Assembly (NCBI GenBank): GCA_023443925.1
Contig: JAEZSL010000340.1
Location: 1-11,856 of the forward strand
Reading direction: 5' to 3'
Source: Bacillota bacterium
GTDB taxonomy: Bacteria; Bacillota_A; Clostridia; Lachnospirales; Lachnospiraceae
DNA: 11,856 nucleotides
Of the stretch, positions 1 to 6,299 are shown in pieces; the first letter of the stretch is position 1, and each line of letters opens with the position of its first letter. The translations under genes and the position numbers were made by a program. The notes below the pieces were generated by a model. The model saw only the letters and a program-made list of their open reading frames with translations, was not told where the DNA came from and ran no database searches.

Positions 1-294
1 ATGCTGGATGGTTTCCTTTGTCATAATGGTTCTCATATCGGATTTACCGGTAGGATCCCCGATCATGGTTGTCCCGCCTCCAAGCAGCGCAATGGGTCTG
101 TGTCCTGCCTTCTGCAGGTGCATCATAGCCATAACAGTCAGAAAATGTCCGGCAGTTAAACTGTCGGCTGTTGCGTCAAAGCCTATATAAAAGGTAACCT
201 TTTCCTTCCCTAATAATTCTTTGATTTCCTGTTCGTGGGTTGTTTGTTCGATAAATCCACGTTCCAATAAAATATCATAAACATTGGTTGACAT
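1..294 (-). CDS. tyrS: Tyrosyl-tRNA synthetase, N-terminal 98 residues (partial)
   Basis: The product is a class I aminoacyl-tRNA synthetase that attaches tyrosine to tRNA(Tyr) in the cytoplasm. The gene runs off the left edge, so only the start of the Rossmann catalytic domain is present. The fragment shows the tyrosine-binding stretch [12 protein letters not shown] (residues 35-46), followed by TAGH (47-50) at the HIGH-signature position, then [19 protein letters not shown], a stretch typical of bacterial TyrRS. The first position of the HIGH motif is Thr instead of His; I believe this variant occurs in clostridial TyrRS, but that is from memory. The start is ATG at 294, preceded by AAGGAGGAAA at 301-310. 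The gene has its own promoter, with only about 26 nt of leader, so T-box control at this promoter is unlikely. The upstream neighbour folT is on the same strand but is separated by a terminator. Confidence 0.96.
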   Translation of the reverse strand, partial: MSTNVYDILLERGFIEQTTHEQEIKELLGKEKVTFYIGFDATADSLTAGHFLTVMAMMHLQKAGHRPIALLGGGTTMIGDPTGKSDMRTIMTKETIQH

Positions 295-326
295 TTTATA
301 TTTCCTCCTTCAATAAGTTAATTTTC

Positions 327-355
327 ATTATAAATGATATTTTCCTATTTTTCAA
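327..355 (-). promoter_or_regulatory. sigma-A promoter of tyrS
   Basis: On the minus strand a -35 box TTGAAA (350-355) and a perfect -10 box TATAAT (327-332) are separated by exactly 17 bp. Transcription would begin near 320 and give a short leader of about 26 nt before the tyrS ATG. That is too short for a T-box element. Confidence 0.85.
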
Positions 356-370
356 CGTTTTTGATTATTT

Positions 371-400
371 CCCTGCCAGACAGGCTATTTTCTGGCAGGG
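371..400. repeat. Inverted repeat between folT and tyrS
   Basis: CCCTGCCAG (371-379) and its exact reverse complement CTGGCAGGG (392-400) form a 9-bp GC-rich stem with a 12-nt loop. No T-tract follows on either strand, so it is not an obvious intrinsic terminator. It lies just upstream of the tyrS -35 box. It could be a backup transcription stop or an operator; I cannot tell which. Confidence 0.5.
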
Positions 401-446
401 AGAATTTAAACTTAAATTTGTTTTGAGCATTAAAGCCCATAAAAAT

Positions 447-494
447 AGCTATAAAACGGTATAGTACGATAACATACTATTCCGTTTTATAGCT
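447..494 (-). terminator. Strong hairpin terminator downstream of folT (possibly bidirectional)
   Basis: AGCTATAAAACGG (447-459) pairs perfectly with 482-494. After one T-T mismatch the stem continues for 6 bp (461-466 with 475-480) around an 8-nt loop. On the minus strand the stem is followed by ATTTTTAT, as expected for a Rho-independent terminator of folT. The plus strand also has a T run after it (TTTTTT, 498-503), so it could work in both directions. Confidence 0.85.
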
Positions 495-576
495 GAATTT
501 TTTCATGGCAGTACGGTATACTATCATGCGTACAGACTTAATAAAGGAAAGAATCCTCTTAATAATCACCGGCAAT

Positions 577-1146
577 TTATTTTCTGCCGGAATTTATTTT
601 CCTATTAGTCAACAGATGAGAAACAGCAGCCATTCTGTTTAGAATTATATAAAGGATTCCGCTTTCAATAGGGAGCATGATAACCGCTTTAATGGCCCGC
701 ATCGGCAGAAGTACGATAAAGGCCTGACCATACAGGATGGAAAGCCAGGCAGTCGTAAGCAGCAGATCAATAATTACCGTAACCGTCAGCTTGGCAAAGA
801 AAACTCTTTTGAGACTTACCGGCTTTTTATAAAGATATAGCCCATAAATACAGCCGGTTAAAATAGCGTTTAGTGTAAAGCCCGGGAAAAAAGGCCCGGC
901 AGGCTTTATCATATAATTAATGATATCACCGACACCACCTAATATACCGGCAACAACAGGACCGTAAAACATACCCGCAAGCCCGAGGGTTAAAAAAGAA
1001 AAACCAATCTTAATAAATTCACCGATCATAATGGTATAGAAACCAAGCACGGTATTCATAGCCATCAGCATTGCCGATACGGCTAAAGTAAGGACTTTCC
1101 GCAATTCTTTTGCAGATTCCTTAAAAGATACATAGCAATTAGTCAT
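577..1146 (-). CDS. folT: Folate-family ECF transporter S component
   Basis: This 189-residue integral membrane protein is the substrate-binding S subunit of an energy-coupling factor transporter. In this family it captures folate and docks onto a shared EcfA-EcfA'-EcfT module, which is not encoded in this window. The sequence is almost entirely hydrophobic helices, roughly residues 15-38, 45-70, 85-105, 117-137 and 143-170, with few charged residues. Stretches such as GFSFLTLGLAGMFYGP (about 48-63) and GGVGDIINYMIKPAGPFFPG (about 70-89) match the FolT type. The start is ATG at 1146, with AAAGGAGG six bases upstream. The specificity is supported independently by the THF riboswitch in its leader. 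The gene stands alone between its own promoter and terminator. A weak CCGGC/GCCGG hairpin overlaps its stop codon. Confidence 0.92.
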   Translation of the reverse strand: MTNCYVSFKESAKELRKVLTLAVSAMLMAMNTVLGFYTIMIGEFIKIGFSFLTLGLAGMFYGPVVAGILGGVGDIINYMIKPAGPFFPGFTLNAILTGCIYGLYLYKKPVSLKRVFFAKLTVTVIIDLLLTTAWLSILYGQAFIVLLPMRAIKAVIMLPIESGILYIILNRMAAVSHLLTNRKINSGRK

Positions 1147-1215
1147 AGATTACCTCCTTTTGTATTTTTCTGTCGCAAAATAATGCCACTACGAGAAGGT
1201 AAAATGCCTATCATG

Positions 1216-1314
1216 TAGCAGCGGGATGCGAATTTTGTACCGCAAGAAAACTTTTCGTTCATCGGACAACTCCCCGTTCCGATGACACTTAACGCACAAA
1301 ATCCTACTCTGCTA
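1216..1314 (-). ncRNA. THF (tetrahydrofolate) riboswitch in the folT leader
   Basis: Read on the minus strand, the element begins TAGCAGAGTAGG and soon reaches GCGTTAAGTGT, the hallmark of the class I THF riboswitch. It continues with GGGGAGTTGTC and a GATGAACGAA segment and ends with GCGG...CGCATCCCGCTGCTA. The ends TAGCAG (1309-1314) and CTGCTA (1216-1221) pair as P1, giving a 99-nt aptamer of the expected size. It sits about 70 nt upstream of the folT start, the classic location in clostridia. I see no terminator with a T-tract between aptamer and gene, so control by masking the AAAGGAGG site is more likely than attenuation; that part is inference. Confidence 0.93.
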
Positions 1315-1335
1315 TCAGTATTTTTTGACGTATTT

Positions 1336-1364
1336 AATATAGCAGAAACAGCAGAATATATCAA
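1336..1364 (-). promoter_or_regulatory. sigma-A promoter of folT
   Basis: On the minus strand TTGATA (1359-1364) and TATATT (1336-1341) are 17 bp apart. A start site near 1329 would place the THF aptamer about 15 nt into the transcript and give a leader of about 180 nt. Confidence 0.75.
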
Positions 1365-1430
1365 GATGTAATATGTTCTTGGCATAAAATTGAACAAGTA
1401 GTGAATATATTGTAGTAGCAGAAAATATCG

Positions 1431-1493
1431 GTTCTTATATATGTATATGAAAATTTTGATTTTGATTCATAACTATTTGATTCATATAAGAAC
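1431..1493. repeat. 10-bp inverted repeat overlapping a promoter
   Basis: GTTCTTATAT (1431-1440) is repeated as its exact reverse complement ATATAAGAAC (1484-1493). The right arm covers the -10 box of the promoter proposed at 1462-1490. Between the arms TTTGATTCATA occurs twice (1461 and 1477). The spacing resembles a split operator, but the AT-richness makes chance possible. Confidence 0.45.
1462..1490 (+). promoter_or_regulatory. Candidate promoter for the small membrane protein gene
   Basis: TTGATT (1462-1467) and TATAAG (1485-1490) are spaced by 17 bp. Transcription from about 1497 would give a leader of around 215 nt before the preferred start codon at 1712. A second TATAAT at 1568-1573 lacks a good -35 box. 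Confidence 0.5.
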
Positions 1494-1496
1494 TGT

Positions 1497-1711
1497 GATC
1501 GAAGTAATAATTCATTTAGGAAGACCTCGTAATGACGCAAAGGGTACTAATTCCAAGTTTCTTCCCCTATAATTTGTGACGCCGTAAAACGGCGCCATAA
1601 CGGAAAGAGTGAAAGAAAATATAGAGAAAGAAAGGGTGCCACGATTGGATTCTTTCACTCCATTAATCAGTGGCAGTACCGCAGGCCTGCGGTATGCAAC
1701 AGGTGCAAAAT
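1497..1711 (+). other. Long leader able to fold, of unknown type
   Basis: This stretch precedes the small membrane protein gene and holds several possible helices. GCCGT-AAA-ACGGC is a tight hairpin at 1581-1593. GAGTGAAAGAA (1607-1617) pairs with TTCTTTCACTC (1650-1660) over 11 bp. TGCCAC (1637-1642), inside that loop, can pair with GTGGCA (1670-1675), giving a pseudoknot-like arrangement. An 18-bp perfect palindrome, TACCGCAGGCCTGCGGTA, follows at 1677-1694, just before the start codons. I compared it by eye with the common riboswitch classes and T-box leaders and found no match I would defend. Confidence 0.45.
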
Positions 1712-2134
1712 ATGGACAATCAAGAACAGCTACAGACTCTATCCAGAGACGAATATATCAGAATAGCAAGAGAAAGCTGCACGAGAAATCTGGGCTATAA
1801 CGGCGGCGCGAAGAATCATAGCAGCAAAATGAATAAAGGGTATGCTTATACGGAAAAAATCAGACCCTGGGATCAGGGCGGGATGGGTTATAAGCCGGAA
1901 CTTACTGATTCCCCGTTTACGATAGCGCCTTTTAAGGTGAAATCCCTTTTGATCCGTCTGATTTGTGCTTTGGTACTTTTTCTGTCAATTTTTCTTTTCG
2001 ATAAATTTGATCTGAAAGTAAAAACCTTTAACAGTAAAAACATACAGGAGATGGTATCTTCCAGTCAAAGTATTGATGATGCGGAAAGCTTTTTTGTTAA
2101 TCTGTTCGAACAGTTTGTCAAATCGGAGGAGTAA
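1712..2134 (+). CDS. Small single-span membrane protein, function unknown
   Basis: I do not recognise this family. From ATG 1712 the product has 140 residues: a polar N-terminal part (about 1-74), one clear hydrophobic segment (about 76-97, KSLLIRLICALVLFLSIFLF), and a short C-terminal tail of about 43 residues with acidic and Ser-rich patches. The N-terminus probably faces the cytoplasm. I prefer 1712 because AGGTG lies 6 bases before it and the first residues (MDNQEQLQTLSRDEYIRIA) look like ordinary coding sequence. GTG 1670 (154 aa) and ATG 1694 are in frame but fall in or near the leader palindrome and lack a ribosome site. Some Firmicutes carry spoIVFA/spoIVFB near rplU, so this could be a relict membrane anchor of that sort, but no peptidase domain is present and I give that little weight. 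Confidence 0.7.
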   Translation: MDNQEQLQTLSRDEYIRIARESCTRNLGYNGGAKNHSSKMNKGYAYTEKIRPWDQGGMGYKPELTDSPFTIAPFKVKSLLIRLICALVLFLSIFLFDKFDLKVKTFNSKNIQEMVSSSQSIDDAESFFVNLFEQFVKSEE

Positions 2135-2188
2135 GTAGTCCCTATAATTTTTAAATCAGGTAATCAGCCGCGGTTTTTATTTTATAAT

Positions 2189-2217
2189 TTGTATTTTTTC
2201 CAATTATAAGTTATAAT
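2189..2217 (+). promoter_or_regulatory. Promoter of the radical SAM - rng operon
   Basis: TTGTAT (2189-2194) and a perfect TATAAT (2212-2217) are separated by 17 bp. The start site would be near 2224, giving a leader of about 118 nt that contains the hairpin at 2273-2317. Confidence 0.6.
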
Positions 2218-2272
2218 AATAAATAGTGTTTTAATATGGATATTTATTATTATAGTAATATTATTTTGAAAT

Positions 2273-2319
2273 AAACACATTGATTCACATAATAATATTA
2301 TGTAAACCAATGTGTTTTT
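2273..2319 (+). terminator. Intrinsic terminator or attenuator just before the radical SAM gene
   Basis: AAACACATTG (2273-2282) pairs perfectly with CAATGTGTTT (2308-2317). An inner helix ACATAAT/ATTATGT (2287-2293 with 2297-2303) closes a 3-nt loop, and TTTTT (2315-2319) follows directly. The hairpin ends only 22 nt before the ATG at 2342 and lies downstream of the best promoter. It therefore either ends transcription from upstream or attenuates the operon's own leader. The segment TAATATTATT at 2256-2265 is exactly complementary to 2291-2300 and could act as an anti-terminator arm, although it is AT-only. Confidence 0.7.
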
Positions 2320-2341
2320 CTAAGGAAATGGAGAATTAAAA

Positions 2342-4225
2342 ATGAAAAAACTGGCATTATCCGATGATATCCTGATGACCATAGAAAAACCGGCCAGGTA
2401 TATCGGCAATGAAATTAATATGGCCGAAAAAGATTTGGACAAGATAGATATACGCTTTTGTATGTGCTTCCCCGATGTATATGAGATTGGTATGTCGCAT
2501 CTGGGAATTCAAATATTATACGATATGTTTAACCGCAGGGAAGATACCTACTGTGAAAGAGTATATTCGCCCTGGATTGATCTGGATAAAATACTCAGAG
2601 AAAAACAGATTCCGCTGTTTGCCTTAGAGTCCCAGGATCCCATTAAAAATTTTGATTTCTTGGGTATAACGCTGCAGTACGAGATGTGCTATACCAATAT
2701 CCTCCAGATTTTGGAGTTGTCGCAGATTCCCATCTATGCAAAAGACAGAACTGAGGATGACCCCATCATACTTGGCGGAGGACCATGTGCCTATAATCCG
2801 GAACCGCTGGCCGATTTCTTCGATTTCTTTTATATCGGTGAAGGTGAAACGGTTTATGACCAGATACTGGATGTCTATAAGGAAAATAAAAAGCAGGGCG
2901 GAAACCGTAAGAAATTCCTGGAAGCCGTTGCTGAAATCGAAGGAATTTACGTACCCTCTTTTTATGACGTAGATTATAACGAAGATAAAACCATACGCTC
3001 CTTTACCAAAAACAATGACCATGCCAAAGATAAAATCCGTAAACAGGTGGAGATGAACTTAAGTGACACCTTTTATCCGAAAAAGCCTTTGGTTCCTTAT
3101 ATTAAAGTAACCCAGGACAGGGTAGTGCTGGAAATCCAGAGAGGTTGTATCAGAGGCTGCCGCTTTTGCCAGGCAGGTATGATATACCGTCCCATCCGGG
3201 AAAGAGATGCGGACTTCTTAAAGGAATATGCCAAAGATATGTTAAAAGCTACCGGACATGAGGAGATATCTTTAAGTTCCCTAAGTTCCAGTGATTATTC
3301 CGCACTTCAGGAGTTAGTATATTATCTCATCGATGAATGCAGCTCCAGAGGGGTTAATATATCCCTGCCTTCTCTGCGGATTGATGCCTTCGCATTGGAT
3401 GTAATGAGTAAAGTTCAGGATGTGCGTAAGAGCAGTCTTACCTTTGCGCCGGAAGCTGGCTCCCAAAGACTTCGGGATGTTATTAATAAGGGACTTACGG
3501 AAGAAAACATTTTAACCGGAGCCATGTCAGCCTTTACCAGCGGCTGGAACCGGGTCAAATTATACTTTATGCTGGGTCTTCCAACCGAAACGGAAGAAGA
3601 CATTGAAGGCATTGCAATACTTTCCGATCAGATCGCCAGGGAATATTACACAATCCCTAAGGATCAGCGAAACGGAAAGGTAAGTATTGTTGCCAGTACC
3701 TCATATTTTGTTCCGAAGCCCTTTACACCTTTTCAATGGGTAAAAATGGATTCCACCCAATCCTATCTTCAGAAACAGCGCTTTTTAAGGGGTAAAATCA
3801 ACGAGCAGTTAAACCGCAAGAGTATTAAATATAACTGGCATGAAGCGGAAGTCAGCATTCTGGAAGGTGTATTTGCAAGAGGTGACAGAAGACTGTCCAA
3901 GGTTTTGTATGATGCCTATAAGGCAGGATGTATCTATGATTCCTGGTCTGAATGTTTTAAATACGATACCTGGATCAAAGCTTTTGAAGAGAATCAAATC
4001 GATATCGATTTTTACACTACCAGGGAAAGAGAGAAAGAGGAAATTCTGCCTTGGGATTTCATAGACGTTGGAGTTACAAAGGACTTTTTATGGAGGGAAT
4101 ACACCAGGGGAATTAATGAAAAGGTTACTCCAAACTGTAGAAGGGCCTGTGTGGACTGCGGTGCCAAAGTTTTTAACGGCGGCGTATGTTACGAGGAAAA
4201 AGAAATTCTTGGTGAGGCACAATAG
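2342..4225 (+). CDS. TIGR03960-type B12-binding/radical SAM protein
   Basis: This 627-residue protein matches the family of radical SAM enzymes with an N-terminal cobalamin-binding-like domain found beside DUF2344 proteins and ribonuclease G. The N-terminal part has FCMCFPDVYEIGMSHLG (about 39-55) and ILGGGPCAYNPEPLADFFD, followed by IGEGE, typical of that fold. The radical SAM cluster motif CxxxCxxC is CIRGCRFC, with cysteines at about 269, 273 and 276; these ligate the 4Fe-4S cluster that cleaves S-adenosylmethionine. A C-terminal group of cysteines (CRRACVDC...GGVC, about 600-619) may bind another metal. The length is normal for the family. The substrate is not known to me; linkage to rng and rplU suggests RNA or ribosome maturation, which is inference. 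The start has a modest GGAGA site. The next gene begins 9 nt after its stop, so the two are translationally close. Confidence 0.93.
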   Translation: MKKLALSDDILMTIEKPARYIGNEINMAEKDLDKIDIRFCMCFPDVYEIGMSHLGIQILYDMFNRREDTYCERVYSPWIDLDKILREKQIPLFALESQDPIKNFDFLGITLQYEMCYTNILQILELSQIPIYAKDRTEDDPIILGGGPCAYNPEPLADFFDFFYIGEGETVYDQILDVYKENKKQGGNRKKFLEAVAEIEGIYVPSFYDVDYNEDKTIRSFTKNNDHAKDKIRKQVEMNLSDTFYPKKPLVPYIKVTQDRVVLEIQRGCIRGCRFCQAGMIYRPIRERDADFLKEYAKDMLKATGHEEISLSSLSSSDYSALQELVYYLIDECSSRGVNISLPSLRIDAFALDVMSKVQDVRKSSLTFAPEAGSQRLRDVINKGLTEENILTGAMSAFTSGWNRVKLYFMLGLPTETEEDIEGIAILSDQIAREYYTIPKDQRNGKVSIVASTSYFVPKPFTPFQWVKMDSTQSYLQKQRFLRGKINEQLNRKSIKYNWHEAEVSILEGVFARGDRRLSKVLYDAYKAGCIYDSWSECFKYDTWIKAFEENQIDIDFYTTREREKEEILPWDFIDVGVTKDFLWREYTRGINEKVTPNCRRACVDCGAKVFNGGVCYEEKEILGEAQ

Positions 4226-4234
4226 GAGGAATCA

Positions 4235-5005
4235 ATGAAAGTACGTATTAAATTTACAAAAACAGGACCTTTAAAATTCATTGGACACTTAGATATCATG
4301 AGGTATTTTCAGAAAGCCTTCCGCCGTGCGGATTTAGACGTGGAATACTCCCAGGGATTTAATCCCCACCAGCAAATGTCTTTTGCAGCGCCTCTTGGGG
4401 TGGGCCTGACCAGTGACGGAGAGTATCTGGATGTCTCCATGCATTCCAGCGATGCTCCTGAAACTATGATAAACCGTATTAATGAAGCAATGAATGAGTT
4501 TATCCAGGTAGTGGACTATAAATTCTTATCCGATAACAGTAAAAACGCGATGTCCATTGTGGCCGGAGCCGATTATCTGGTCTCCTTAAAAGATGGTTTT
4601 GATTATCTGGACAAGCCTGTATTCGAGCATAAATTCATGGAATTTTATAACCAGAACAACATAGTAATCATCAAGAAGTCAAAGAAAAGTGAAAATGAAG
4701 TTGATATTAAACCCATGATTTATCAGGTGGCTTTTGACCGGGAAGAATTTAATAAGCTGACCGGAAACCTGTCAGTGAGTAACTTTTCGGTGGCAGAGGT
4801 TTATGATAATGGTGTTGCTATTTATATGCAGCTGGCTACCGGCAGTGTCAATAATCTGAAGCCGGAATTGGTTATGGAAGCCTTCAGTCAATATCTGAAA
4901 GAAGAGTACAGGGAAGCCGCGTTCCAGGTACACCGGCTGGAAGTCTATGCCGATGCCGGGGATGATCAGAGTAGAAAACTGGTTTCTCTCTCAGATATAA
5001 AATAA
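4235..5005 (+). CDS. DUF2344 / TIGR03936-family protein, partner of the radical SAM protein
   Basis: The 256-residue product carries the N-terminal signature of the family: RIKFTKTGPLKFIGHLD (4-20), then RYFQKAFRRADLDVEYSQGFNP and APLGVGLTSDGEYLD within the first 70 residues. In some bacteria this domain is fused to the C-terminus of the TIGR03960 radical SAM protein, so the two very likely act together. No catalytic chemistry has been assigned to it that I can name. The protein has no signal peptide or membrane segment and should be cytoplasmic. A clear AGGAGG overlaps the end of the upstream gene and lies 5 nt before the ATG, so the two are co-transcribed. The C-terminal part (about 120-256) is more variable and not recognisable. 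Confidence 0.92.
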   Translation: MKVRIKFTKTGPLKFIGHLDIMRYFQKAFRRADLDVEYSQGFNPHQQMSFAAPLGVGLTSDGEYLDVSMHSSDAPETMINRINEAMNEFIQVVDYKFLSDNSKNAMSIVAGADYLVSLKDGFDYLDKPVFEHKFMEFYNQNNIVIIKKSKKSENEVDIKPMIYQVAFDREEFNKLTGNLSVSNFSVAEVYDNGVAIYMQLATGSVNNLKPELVMEAFSQYLKEEYREAAFQVHRLEVYADAGDDQSRKLVSLSDIK

Positions 5006-5091
5006 ATACGGTTTTAGCAGCGTATACAATAAAAATTAATAACCGGCTGAAACCGGCTACTAAAATATAACGGAATACGGCGGTATTAACC

Positions 5092-6273
5092 ATGAATCAC
5101 AAATTAATTATAACTAAATTAGAAGAACACATTATCTCAGCCATTTATGATGGTAATGAAATGCTGCAGGTCAATCTGGATAAGCTGAACGAAAAGAGTA
5201 TACTGGGGAATATTTATGTGGGCAAGGTGAAAAATATTGTAAAGAATATTGATGCTGCCTTTGTTGAGATTGCCGCCGGTAAAATGTGTTATCTGGCTAT
5301 CAACGAAAATCCGTATCCTATCTTCGTCAATGCAAAGAAAAACGACCGGATTCTTGTGGGAGACGAACTGCTGGTACAGATTGCCAAAGAGGATATAAAA
5401 ACCAAAGCTCCTGTGGTCACAACCAATTTAAACTTTACCGGAAAATACTGCGTTTTGATTCACGGAAAACCTACCCTTGGTGTTTCCGCTAAGATAGAAG
5501 ATGAAGCGGAACGGAAAAGATTAAAAGGAATCATGAAAAAGTTTACGGGAGACACCTTTGGCTTCATTGTAAGAACCAATGCCATGTATATACCGGAAGA
5601 ACGGATAGCGGAAGAAGTACAGGTGCTGGTTCGGCAATATGCCTATATCCGGGAATTTGGAATTCATAAAACTCCATTTTCGCTAATTCACCAGACTCCG
5701 CCAGGATTTATCTGTGATATCCGGGACGGTTTTGCCGATAAAATTGATGAAATTCAGACGGACGATCCGGAGCTCTATGATAATATCCGTTATTATCTGG
5801 AAAATTACCAGAAAGAAGACCTGAACAAACTAAAGCTGTACGAGGATAAATTAATTACCTTAGGCAGTTTATACAGTATACGTACAAAACTGGAGAATGC
5901 TCTTCACTTTAAAGTCTGGTTAAAATCCGGCGGGACCATTATTATTCAGCCGACAGAAGCCTTAACGGTAATCGATGTGAATACCGGGAAAGCCATTAGC
6001 GGAAAGAAAAAAACGCAGGATACTTTTTTTAAGATTAATATGGAAGCGGCCAAAGAAATAGCCAAACAGATCCGCCTGCGTAATCTTTCCGGAATTATCA
6101 TTATTGATTTTATCGATATGGAACAGCAGGAATACAAAGACAGCCTGATGAGAGAATTGGATGATTTATTCCGGACAGACCCCATAAAAACTACATTAGT
6201 TGATATGACTGCTTTGAATCTGGTAGAAGTAACCAGAAAAAAGGTAAGAAAACCCCTGCATGAGCAGTTTTAA
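5092..6273 (+). CDS. rng: Ribonuclease G/E family endoribonuclease, short form
   Basis: This is a 5'-end-sensitive, single-strand-specific endoribonuclease of the RNase E/G family, acting in rRNA processing and mRNA turnover. The N-terminus shows the family start and an S1-type RNA-binding domain (about 37-120, with GNIYVGKVKNIVKNIDAAFVEI). The catalytic region contains IDVNTGKAISG, with D295 and N297 matching the metal-binding Asp/Asn of RNase E, and IIIIDFIDM with D339 and D342. The protein ends at residue 393 with KPLHEQF, where E. coli RNases E and G continue into the CPxCxG zinc-link and small domain. No such motif follows in any frame before the next gene, so this appears to be a natural short form. 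Upstream spacing is 86 nt. The ribosome site is weak (GGCGG, in the loop of a small AATAC/GTATT hairpin), which might tune translation. It is co-directional with ybaK. Confidence 0.93.
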   Translation: MNHKLIITKLEEHIISAIYDGNEMLQVNLDKLNEKSILGNIYVGKVKNIVKNIDAAFVEIAAGKMCYLAINENPYPIFVNAKKNDRILVGDELLVQIAKEDIKTKAPVVTTNLNFTGKYCVLIHGKPTLGVSAKIEDEAERKRLKGIMKKFTGDTFGFIVRTNAMYIPEERIAEEVQVLVRQYAYIREFGIHKTPFSLIHQTPPGFICDIRDGFADKIDEIQTDDPELYDNIRYYLENYQKEDLNKLKLYEDKLITLGSLYSIRTKLENALHFKVWLKSGGTIIIQPTEALTVIDVNTGKAISGKKKTQDTFFKINMEAAKEIAKQIRLRNLSGIIIIDFIDMEQQEYKDSLMRELDDLFRTDPIKTTLVDMTALNLVEVTRKKVRKPLHEQF

Positions 6274-6299
6274 ATTGAGAATAAGGATAGTGAGCTACT

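Noticed and set aside
295..446. T-box leader for tyrS
   Set aside because: A consensus promoter only about 26 nt from the start codon leaves no room for a T-box, and no T-box motif is seen.
1143..1397. Minus-strand reading frame of 84 codons upstream of folT
   Set aside because: It lies entirely over the folT promoter and THF riboswitch, has no ribosome site, and its protein shows no recognisable composition or motif.
1534..1542. GACGCAAAG, the core word of cyclic-di-GMP-I riboswitches
   Set aside because: The partner segment GGCAAACC, the GAAA tetraloop hairpin and the closing helix are not found around it, so the word alone is not enough.
1660..1694. GTGGCAGTACCGC resembling the T-box sequence
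   Set aside because: The exact AGGGTGGNACCGCG spacing, a Stem I with its usual motifs and a terminator are absent, and the downstream gene is not an aminoacyl-tRNA or amino-acid gene.
1609..1800. Plus-strand reading frame of 63 codons
   Set aside because: It overlaps the small membrane protein gene in another frame, has no ribosome site and covers the leader helices.
2624..3022. Minus-strand reading frame of 132 codons inside the radical SAM gene
   Set aside because: It is fully antisense to a strongly supported gene and has no ribosome site or recognisable protein features.
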